In this document: one piece after another, positions 1-5,175 of the stretch
Layout of the letters: each line of letters opens with the position of its first letter
How positions within the stretch are numbered: the first letter of the stretch is position 1
NCBI GenBank assembly: GCA_024763295.1
Contig: JANTFU010000032.1
Location: 1-13,084, forward strand
Source: Anaerolineales bacterium
Lineage (GTDB): Bacteria > Chloroflexota > Anaerolineae > Anaerolineales > Villigracilaceae
Length of the DNA: 13,084 nucleotides
Direction of reading: 5' to 3'
Notes under the pieces: generated by a model
The model's database searches: none
What the model was told of the DNA's origin: nothing
What the model saw: the letters and a program-made list of their open reading frames with translations, nothing else
Position numbers and translations under genes: made by a program

Positions 1-26
1 TCAGGTTTATAAAAAAGGAGAAAATT

Positions 27-581
27 ATGGGACTAAAACCGGATCATTGGATTAGAAAAAAGGCAATCGAGCAAAAAATGATTGAGCCTTTCGTAGAAAA
101 TCAGGTGCGCGATGGTGTCATCTCTTACGGCGTTTCGTCGTATGGCTACGATATTCGCGTTGCGGATGAATTTATGATTTTCACGAACGTACACTCGGCA
201 GTCGTTGACCCGAAGAATTTCGATCCCAAGTCGATGGTCGAGTTCAAGGGCGATTCTTGCATTATCCCGCCAAACTCGTTTGCGCTGGCGCGCTCGGTGG
301 AATATTTCCGTATTCCGCGCGGCGTGCTGACCGTCTGTTTGGGCAAATCAACCTATGCGCGCTGCGGCATCATCGTCAACGTGACACCTTTTGAGCCGGA
401 GTGGGAAGGCTATGTGACGCTCGAAATCTCGAATACCACCCAGCTTCCTGCAAAAATTTATTCCAACGAAGGCTTGGCGCAGGTGCTTTTCTTTGAAGCC
501 GATGAAGTTTGCGAAACATCTTATGCCGACAAAAAAGGCAAATATCAGGGACAGCAATCGATTGTGCTGCCAAAACTCTAA
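27..581 (+). CDS. dcd: dCTP deaminase
   Basis: Deaminates dCTP to dUTP in the cytoplasm, supplying dUTP for dTMP synthesis. The 184-residue protein is full length for the family. The central core GKSTYAR (106-112) followed by NVTPFEPEWEGYVTLEISNTT-type sequence (118-138) is the nucleotide-binding and catalytic region; by alignment with E. coli Dcd (S111, R115, E138) the equivalents are S108, R112 and E133. The N-terminal ISYGVSSYGYDIR (32-44) is also typical. Wording of the motifs resembles the Chlamydia/Rickettsia-like monofunctional group rather than the bifunctional deaminase/dUTPase of archaea and actinobacteria, but that distinction is inferred. The ATG is preceded by AGGAG at 16-20, 6 nt upstream. 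The stop overlaps the ATG of the next gene, suggesting translational coupling. Confidence 0.96.
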   Translation: MGLKPDHWIRKKAIEQKMIEPFVENQVRDGVISYGVSSYGYDIRVADEFMIFTNVHSAVVDPKNFDPKSMVEFKGDSCIIPPNSFALARSVEYFRIPRGVLTVCLGKSTYARCGIIVNVTPFEPEWEGYVTLEISNTTQLPAKIYSNEGLAQVLFFEADEVCETSYADKKGKYQGQQSIVLPKL

Positions 582-1741
582 TGTACGCTGATCGAACCAA
601 CCATTTAAAAGAAGAAGGTGCTTACGCCGTACTCGCAAAAGCACAGGCGCTGGAAGCCAGCGGGCGCGAGATTATTCACTTTGAAATTGGGCAGCCCGAT
701 TTTGAGACTTTTTCCAACATCAGCCTCGCAGGGATGCGGGCAATTGCTAACGGGCGCACGCGCTACACCCCGCCCGCCGGAACGCCCGCCTTTCGACAGG
801 CGATCGCTATGGACGCCTCTGCTCGGCGAGGGATAGAGATTGCGCCAAACCAAGTCGTTGTCAGCCCCGGCGGCAAACCAAATATTTTCTTCCCCACACT
901 TGCTCTCGTTAACCCCGGCGACGAAGTCATCTACCCGAACCCCGGCTTCCCGACCTACGAAGCGATGATTGGCGTGGCGGGCGGTGTGCCTGTGCCCGTG
1001 CCGCTGGTCGAAGAAAATGATTTCTCGTTCGATTTGGACGTTTTCGATAAACTCATCAACGAGAAAACCAAGCTCATCATTATCAACTCACCGTCCAATC
1101 CGACAGGCGGCATCATCCCTAAAGCGGATTTGGAGCATATCGCCGCTGCCGCTAAAAAATACGATGCCTGGGTGCTTTCGGATGAAATTTATGCCCGAAT
1201 CGTTTATGATGGCATGGAAGATGCGCCCTCGATCTATGCGTTGTCCGGCATGGACGAGCGCACCATTATTATGGACGGTTTCTCGAAAACCTACGCCATG
1301 ACCGGCTGGCGGCTTGGCTATGGCATCATGCCGAAAGAATTGGCAGAGCGTGTTGGCTTGCTTCTGACGCATTCAGTCGGCTCAACGGCGGAATTTGCGC
1401 AATATGCGGGTCTCGAAGCCATCACAGGCGATCAAGAACAAGTTACGAAAGTCGTCGCCGAGTACGAACGCCGCCGTAATGTCATCGTTGATGGCTTGAA
1501 CTCGCTCAACGGGATTTCTTGCCAAAAACCGCAGGGCGCTTTCTACGTTTTTCCGAACATCAAAGCGACCGGCAAAACTTCAGATGAGTTTGCTAATTGG
1601 GTGCTCGAAGAAGCGGGCGTTGCCCTGCTGCCCGGTACGTCTTTTGGTAAATATGGCGAAGGTTATCTGCGCCTTTCGTATGCCAACTCAATCGAGAATA
1701 TCGAGAAGGCGATTGAAAAGCTGCGGGTGCTTTTAGGCTAG
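581..1741 (+). CDS. Class I/II PLP-dependent aminotransferase (aspartate aminotransferase-like)
   Basis: A 386-residue fold-type I aminotransferase, transferring an amino group between an amino acid and a 2-oxo acid. Visible landmarks: substrate/cofactor loop IGQPDF near 36-41, SPSNPTGG (170-177, with N173), SDEIYAR (200-206, with D201 and Y204 contacting PLP), SKTYAMTGWRLGYG (235-248) with K236 as the Schiff-base lysine, and R364 in LRLSYA as the expected substrate-carboxylate arginine. Length and motifs fit the AspAT Ib group, but substrate cannot be fixed; aromatic/prephenate or alanine-type activity is possible. The start chosen is the ATG at 581 within TAATG, overlapping the dcd stop. 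A longer in-frame start at 509 lies wholly inside dcd and would add 24 unconserved residues, so it was not used. No separate promoter is seen between the two genes. Confidence 0.9.
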   Translation: MYADRTNHLKEEGAYAVLAKAQALEASGREIIHFEIGQPDFETFSNISLAGMRAIANGRTRYTPPAGTPAFRQAIAMDASARRGIEIAPNQVVVSPGGKPNIFFPTLALVNPGDEVIYPNPGFPTYEAMIGVAGGVPVPVPLVEENDFSFDLDVFDKLINEKTKLIIINSPSNPTGGIIPKADLEHIAAAAKKYDAWVLSDEIYARIVYDGMEDAPSIYALSGMDERTIIMDGFSKTYAMTGWRLGYGIMPKELAERVGLLLTHSVGSTAEFAQYAGLEAITGDQEQVTKVVAEYERRRNVIVDGLNSLNGISCQKPQGAFYVFPNIKATGKTSDEFANWVLEEAGVALLPGTSFGKYGEGYLRLSYANSIENIEKAIEKLRVLLG

Positions 1742-1809
1742 AAACAGCTTTACTTTAGCTTCGCCTTTTTTGTGTTTATACTCTTTGCGCTGATAAAATC
1801 AGTTTAAAA

Positions 1810-1866
1810 CGTGTTGCGTGTTGCGTATTTCGTAATGTTTTTTTTGCTTACGCAACACGCAACACG
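1810..1866. repeat. Perfect 18-bp inverted repeat with 21-nt loop
   Basis: The left arm CGTGTTGCGTGTTGCGTA (1810-1827) is exactly the reverse complement of TACGCAACACGCAACACG (1849-1866). Each arm itself contains the unit GTGTTGC twice in tandem. The loop is T-rich and the right arm is followed by A-runs. It could serve as a terminator for the upstream aminotransferase on the minus-strand-like side only weakly, since no U-tract follows on the plus strand. It more likely represents a dispersed intergenic repeat family. Confidence 0.85.
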
Positions 1867-1989
1867 CAAAAAAACAAAAAAGACAGGCGAAAACATCTCT
1901 TTTGGACTGTTTTGAAAATTGGCGAAGCACTGGACTTTTCTTTGAGCAACTTTGTGTTCGTCATGTTTAAATAAGAACTAGAAAACGAA

Positions 1990-2019
1990 AGAGCCACTTT
2001 CTGAAAAGAAGGTGGCTCT
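1990..2019 (-). terminator. Rho-independent terminator of thrB (possibly bidirectional)
   Basis: An 11-bp stem (1990-2000 with 2009-2019, one G-U pair) closes an 8-nt loop. Read on the minus strand, downstream of thrB, the stem is followed by TTTCGTTTTC, a U-rich tail. On the plus strand the tail is poorer (CTTAATAT), so termination of the convergent aminotransferase transcript is less certain. Confidence 0.7.
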
Positions 2020-2025
2020 CTTAAT

Positions 2026-2059
2026 ATCCGCGAAAATCCGCATAATCCGCTAAATCCGC
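2026..2059. repeat. Four-copy ATCCGC short tandem array
   Basis: ATCCGC occurs at 2026-2031, 2036-2041, 2045-2050 and 2054-2059, with spacings of 10, 9 and 9 bp and A/T-rich linkers. It lies just beyond the thrB stop codon. Its function is unknown. Confidence 0.75.
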
Positions 2060-2071
2060 GTTCTGTTTTTT

Positions 2072-2989
2072 CTACCCAACGATAGTAACTTCCGCGCCCT
2101 CATAGCTAGTCCCCAACTCGAAGATGCGTGCGCTCAGCCCCGCCACGCCGAAAGCCGCTTTCATTGCCGCGCCGACGGCGGGATTTTCTTTTGCCGAAAA
2201 AGCGATTAGGCTCGGTCCCGCGCCCGAAAGTGCCACAGCCGACGCGCCCGCGTTCTTGCCAGCCTTTAAGGCATCAACTGCGCCAGGAATTAACGGTAAG
2301 CGATAGGGCTGGTGCAAGGCATCCTTCATTGCAATGCCGAGCAGTTCCATGTTTCCGGTGCGCAGAGCTTCAGTCACTAGCACGCCGCGACTGATATTGA
2401 AAATCGCATCCGAGCGTTCAACTTCGTTTGGGAGAAGGGAACGCGCATAGCTGGTGGGGAAAGCGAAATCGGGCAAGACCACTGTTGCATGGATTGGTCC
2501 GTGCCCGGCTTTGGCGGGCAGGCGCATCGAAAAGACGCGCTCGCCGTGTACAATGGATGCGACCAAACCGCCTAACATTGCGGGGGCAACGTTGTCGGGG
2601 TGTCCCTCGGTTTCGATTGCCAGCTTCAAAATCTCCTCGTTGGAAAACGGGTTGCCGAGCAAGCCGTTCGCACCGAGCATCCCTGTGAGCATCGCGGCGG
2701 AACTGGAACCCATTCCGGATCCAAGCGGGATGCGGTTCACGCAATCAATTTGTAAGCCGGGGCAAGATTTTCCTGCCATCTCGTAGACCATTCGTGCGGC
2801 TTTGGCAATCCCGTTTTCTGCATCGCGCGGCAGCTTTGCTTCGCCCTCGCCGCTGACTGTCACCGCAATCTCATCCGCAGCCGTGCAGGTAAATTCCGCT
2901 TCGTTCCACAGATTTAGCGCTAAACCGAGCGCATCAAAGCCAGGTCCCAAGTTTGCCGTTGTGGCGGGTACTTTTACATGAATTTTCAT
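2072..2989 (-). CDS. thrB: Homoserine kinase (GHMP family)
   Basis: Phosphorylates L-homoserine to O-phosphohomoserine using ATP, the penultimate step of threonine synthesis; its product is the substrate of the neighbouring threonine synthase. The 305-residue protein is normal length. Motifs in order: VPATTANLGPGFDALGLAL (7-25) near the N-terminus, the GHMP phosphate-binding loop IPLGSGMGSSSAA (87-99), ETEGHPDNVAPA (126-137) and the C-terminal LSGAGPS (254-260). The start is the ATG at 2989, preceded by GGAG at 2998-3001 with 8 nt spacing; an upstream in-frame extension to 3118 reads through a palindromic repeat and is unconserved. It is divergent from thrC, so the two pathway genes share a control region rather than an operon. 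Confidence 0.95.
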   Translation of the reverse strand: MKIHVKVPATTANLGPGFDALGLALNLWNEAEFTCTAADEIAVTVSGEGEAKLPRDAENGIAKAARMVYEMAGKSCPGLQIDCVNRIPLGSGMGSSSAAMLTGMLGANGLLGNPFSNEEILKLAIETEGHPDNVAPAMLGGLVASIVHGERVFSMRLPAKAGHGPIHATVVLPDFAFPTSYARSLLPNEVERSDAIFNISRGVLVTEALRTGNMELLGIAMKDALHQPYRLPLIPGAVDALKAGKNAGASAVALSGAGPSLIAFSAKENPAVGAAMKAAFGVAGLSARIFELGTSYEGAEVTIVG

Positions 2990-3035
2990 TTCAATTACTC
3001 CAAAGATAACAATAATTTCAAATTTGGATGATTTT

Positions 3036-3110
3036 GCGAGGAGGATGCACTTCCGACGAAGCAATCCCACGGAGCATGAGACCGCTTCGTCGCAAGAGCG
3101 TGCTCCTCGC
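3036..3110. repeat. Palindromic MITE-like repeat, copy A
   Basis: Nested inverted repeats: outer GCGAGGAG (3036-3043) with CTCCTCGC (3103-3110), and inner CGACGAAGC (3054-3062) with GCTTCGTCG (3084-3092), both perfect. The left end (GCGAGGAG, then ATGCACTT after one variable base) recurs at 7898-7914 in copy B. It sits immediately upstream of the -35 region proposed for thrC and within the thrB/thrC divergent spacer. It resembles the dispersed 'TCATTGCGAGG...CCTCGCAATGA' palindromes known from several bacterial genomes. Confidence 0.75.
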
Positions 3111-3113
3111 GGA

Positions 3114-3142
3114 GTCACATTTCAACGATTGGGCATTATAAT
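3114..3142 (+). promoter_or_regulatory. Candidate sigma-70 promoter of thrC
   Basis: TATAAT at 3137-3142 matches the -10 consensus exactly; GTCACA at 3114-3119 matches the -35 consensus at 4 of 6 positions with a 17-bp spacer. GTCACAT also recurs at 3143-3149, 29 bp downstream, giving a direct repeat flanking the promoter that could be a regulator site. Start of transcription would be near 3149. Confidence 0.55.
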
Positions 3143-3150
3143 GTCACATC

Positions 3151-3171
3151 GGTTTGCGGGCACTGCAAACC
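3151..3171 (+). promoter_or_regulatory. Leader hairpin upstream of thrC
   Basis: GGTTTGC (3151-3157) and GCAAACC (3165-3171) form a perfect 7-bp stem with a 7-nt loop, right after the predicted transcription start and about 24 nt before the Shine-Dalgarno. The following sequence (AGTAATTTTTATG) is moderately U-rich, so an attenuator, an operator palindrome or a 5'-stabilising stem are all possible. Confidence 0.4.
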
Positions 3172-3204
3172 AGTAATTTTTATGCAATCTTTTTAGGAGT
3201 TTCC

Positions 3205-4254
3205 ATGCCATACAAAGGAATTTTAGACCGTTATGGGCATCTCTTTGACCTGCCCGAACACACCCGTCCTGTTGCCCTGCTTGAAGGCAATACCCCGCTC
3301 ATCCCCATGCCGCGTTTGGCGCGCGATTTGGGCGCGGATGAAATCTATATTAAATATGAAGGCTTGAACCCGACCGGTTCATTTAAGGATCGCGGGATGA
3401 CAGCGGCGGTTAGCGAGGCGCTTGGACGGGGTGCCGAGACCGTGATCTGTGCCTCGACCGGGAATACTGCTGCTTCCGCCGCCGCCTACGCGTCGCGCGC
3501 CGGGATGAGAGCTGTGGTACTCATCCCCGAAGGAAAAGTCGCGGCTGGAAAGTTGGCAGGCGCCATCGCCTACGGCGCAGACGTGATCCAGATCGAAGGT
3601 TCGTTCGATGACGCCCTTTCGATGGTGGTTGAAATCACCAATACGACGCCGCTGGCGTTGGTCAACTCGATCAATCCCTACCGCATCGAGGGACAGAAGA
3701 GTGGCGCTTTCGAGATTTGTGACGTGCTCGGTGACGCTCCTGATTGGCACTGTTTGCCGGTTGGGAACGCGGGCAATATCACCGCGTATTGGGCAGGTTA
3801 CAAACAATATGCGCAAGTGAAAGGCACAAAACTTCCCCAAATTTTGGGCGTGCAAGCCGCTGGTTCCGCGCCGCTGGTTGTGGGGCATCCTGTAGAAAAT
3901 CCTGAAACGGTTGCGACTGCCATCCGCATTGGGAAACCGGCGCGTGGCGAACAGGCACTCGAAGCTGCTGAAGAGTCAGGCGGGCGTATTATCGCTCAAA
4001 GTGACGACGATATTCTCGCTGCACAGCGTTTGCTGGCGAGCGAAGGCGTTTGGGTGGAGCCAGCGTCCGCTGCGGGGCTGGCTGGTTTGAAAGCCGAGAT
4101 CGAAGCCGGACGTTTTAATGCCAAAGGACAGAAGATTGTCATCGTCTGCACCGGGCATGGGATGAAGGATCCCGGCATCATTGCCGAGTCGATGCCAAAG
4201 CCGGAGTTGATCCCTGCGACGATGGGGGCGTTAAGGGAATTACTTGGGGTGTAG
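3205..4254 (+). CDS. thrC: Threonine synthase (short type)
   Basis: Converts O-phosphohomoserine to L-threonine and phosphate, a PLP-dependent fold-type II enzyme. The 349-residue length matches the short threonine synthases of Gram-positives and many Chloroflexota. Visible: LEGNTPLIPMPRL (26-38), NPTGSFKDRGM (55-65) with K61 as the PLP lysine, STGNTAA (84-90), the phosphate-binding GNAGN (187-191) and VEPASAAGLAG near 280-295. The ATG at 3205 is preceded by AGGAG (3195-3199) with 5 nt spacing; an upstream in-frame ATG at 3154 falls in the leader hairpin and adds 17 unconserved residues. It is divergent from thrB. A perfect-stem terminator follows the stop directly. Confidence 0.95.
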   Translation: MPYKGILDRYGHLFDLPEHTRPVALLEGNTPLIPMPRLARDLGADEIYIKYEGLNPTGSFKDRGMTAAVSEALGRGAETVICASTGNTAASAAAYASRAGMRAVVLIPEGKVAAGKLAGAIAYGADVIQIEGSFDDALSMVVEITNTTPLALVNSINPYRIEGQKSGAFEICDVLGDAPDWHCLPVGNAGNITAYWAGYKQYAQVKGTKLPQILGVQAAGSAPLVVGHPVENPETVATAIRIGKPARGEQALEAAEESGGRIIAQSDDDILAAQRLLASEGVWVEPASAAGLAGLKAEIEAGRFNAKGQKIVIVCTGHGMKDPGIIAESMPKPELIPATMGALRELLGV

Positions 4255-4257
4255 GAA

Positions 4258-4300
4258 AATAAAGACACCGAGTATCTTCGATATACTCGGTGTCTTTATT
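4258..4300. terminator. Bidirectional terminator after thrC
   Basis: AATAAAGACACCGAGTAT (4258-4275) pairs perfectly with ATACTCGGTGTCTTTATT (4283-4300), an 18-bp stem with a 7-nt loop, flanked by A-rich and T-rich halves so it can terminate on both strands. It lies 4 nt after the thrC stop and overlaps the left copy of the long direct repeat. Confidence 0.85.
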
Positions 4301-4327
4301 AACGGTATCAAGCCAAAATCAGGCGCG
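4264..4327 (+). repeat. Long direct repeat, left copy (attL-like)
   Basis: This 64-nt stretch matches 9194-9258 with one substitution (T at 4282, G at 9212) and one missing T. It comprises the terminator hairpin plus a following segment ending in the codons for Arg-Ala-stop on the minus strand, which at the right copy are the real end of the MFS gene. Beyond 4327 the two copies diverge. Confidence 0.9.
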
Positions 4328-4349
4328 TTTACGTCTCGGTTTTGAAAAA

Positions 4350-4376
4350 CCTTCCATTGGAATGTGGAAGGCTTTT
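4350..4376 (+). terminator. Weak terminator-like hairpin at the left end of the insert
   Basis: CCTTCCA (4350-4356) pairs with TGGAAGG (4365-4371) over an 8-nt loop, then C and TTTT. The stem is short. On the minus strand the same stretch is open from the stop before 4381 to the stop at 4319-4321, coding a short tail ending SKPRRKRA, which may be the end of a lost gene. Confidence 0.35.
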
Positions 4377-4444
4377 GGGGCTTATCCGTCGATTTTGGGA
4401 TGTGAATTCTTTATGTTTTTGTTGTTAATGAAGCTGTTTGTTGA

Positions 4445-4660
4445 TGTGTCCGTCTGTTCTACACTATAGCGAACCCCAATGCAAGGCTGTTAACTTACAA
4501 AGTTAAGGTAGGAAAACAGGTCGAGTGCTTAGATGAGACGAACAAGCTCGTGATTGTACAGGGATTGGAAGCAGTTAACGGCAGTATCGGTAACTACGAT
4601 AATGTCAAAAAGCTGCCAAACAGACCGAATGCGAGCTGGAATGGGCACTCGAGTATTTAA
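4445..4660 (+). pseudogene. Open frame without a start codon, probable gene remnant
   Basis: After a TGA at 4442-4444 the frame is open for 71 codons to TAA at 4658-4660, with no ATG, GTG or TTG at a useful place and no Shine-Dalgarno. The translation has protein-like composition, for example TYKVKVGKQVECLDETNKL followed by VIVQG and, near the end, LPNRPNASW. The beta-rich pattern loosely recalls the C-terminal region of some IS481/IS21-type transposases, but the resemblance is weak and not relied on. It lies next to the left direct repeat, where decayed mobility genes would be expected. It may also be chance. Confidence 0.3.
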
Positions 4661-4950
4661 AACTAATCTTGCGCAATTTGTATATATATGAAGTATGGCA
4701 TTGGTATTAGTTGTTCCTTATAAGGGGATAAGCAATTGATGGGTGTTTTGAAAGCGGTAATTTCATTAAAATTATTTAATCTAAATCCCTGTCCTGAAAA
4801 GGAAAAAATTCCGTTTTTGCTTTAGAACACTTGTTTTTTTTAAAGGCATCGTCTCTTCTTGTTTTTCTAAGCAAGGATATTCGTGTTTTTGAAGAGAAAA
4901 ATTGAGTGTTTATTCGTAGAACTGAATCATTCCAAAGAAAAAGGAGGTGT
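4661..4950. other. AT-rich non-coding stretch upstream of the transporter leader
   Basis: No reading frame is supported. The stretch is rich in A/T runs and includes TATATATATG at 4681-4690 and a perfect 10-bp palindrome CCTTATAAGG at 4716-4725, which could be a regulator site. The transporter promoter probably lies here or just downstream, but no convincing paired -35/-10 could be chosen. Confidence 0.5.
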
Positions 4951-5004
4951 TTGCATAACGTGACATTTACTTGTGTCTTTTTTTGCCGAAAAAATAGACT
5001 TTAG
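4951..5004 (+). CDS. Candidate short leader peptide with two Cys codons
   Basis: A near-consensus Shine-Dalgarno AAGGAGGTG (4941-4949) has no long gene behind it. The frame beginning TTG (4951) or GTG (4960) encodes (M)HNVTFTCVFFCRKNRL and stops at 5002-5004. The spacing from the Shine-Dalgarno is suboptimal for both starts (3 and 12 nt), which lowers confidence. The two Cys codons (4972-4974 and 4984-4986) lie in the left arm of the hairpin at 4973-5019. Given the sulfur-transporter-like gene downstream, a ribosome-stalling attenuator responsive to cysteine is conceivable. Confidence 0.3.
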   Translation: MHNVTFTCVFFCRKNRL

Positions 5005-5019
5005 GCAAAAAGAGGACAC
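4973..5019 (+). promoter_or_regulatory. Candidate attenuator hairpin in the transporter leader
   Basis: GTGTCTTTTTTTGCC (4973-4987) pairs with GGCAAAAAGAGGACAC (5004-5019) apart from one bulge and a wobble, enclosing a 16-nt loop. A second stem follows: CATATAGGG (5023-5031) with CCCTGTATG (5051-5059), one G-U pair, 19-nt loop. Neither is followed by a clean U-tract, so intrinsic termination is uncertain; anti-sequestration or RNA stability roles are alternatives. Confidence 0.35.
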
Positions 5020-5175
5020 TCTCATATAGGGTAATCTCTTCACGAAATATCCCTGTATGTGAAAGAAAAGAAAGTTTCATTATTGCTCATATTTGTTGAA
5101 AGATTCTGTTTTTTGCTCAAAAGACTATATTTGGGATTTTGAGACAAGAAAGAGGTCAAAAGAGGAGAATATAAA

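Larger units (their letters stand above)
1742..2071. other. Repeat-rich intergenic spacer
   Basis: No reading frame with a plausible start and family resemblance is seen here. The spacer separates the convergent ends of the aminotransferase gene (plus) and thrB (minus). It holds a long perfect inverted repeat (1810-1866), a terminator hairpin (1990-2019) and a short ATCCGC tandem array (2026-2059). No clear rho-independent terminator immediately follows the aminotransferase stop. Confidence 0.7.

Noticed and set aside
509..580. Longer N-terminus for the aminotransferase starting at 509
   Set aside because: It lies entirely inside dcd in another frame and adds residues outside the family; the ATG at 581 overlaps the dcd stop in the normal coupled manner.
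1810..2059. CRISPR-like array
   Set aside because: The repeats are short, few and lack spacers of uniform length; there are no cas genes.
2990..3118. Upstream extension of thrB
   Set aside because: It translates the palindromic repeat; the ATG at 2989 has a proper Shine-Dalgarno and begins exactly at the conserved N-terminus.
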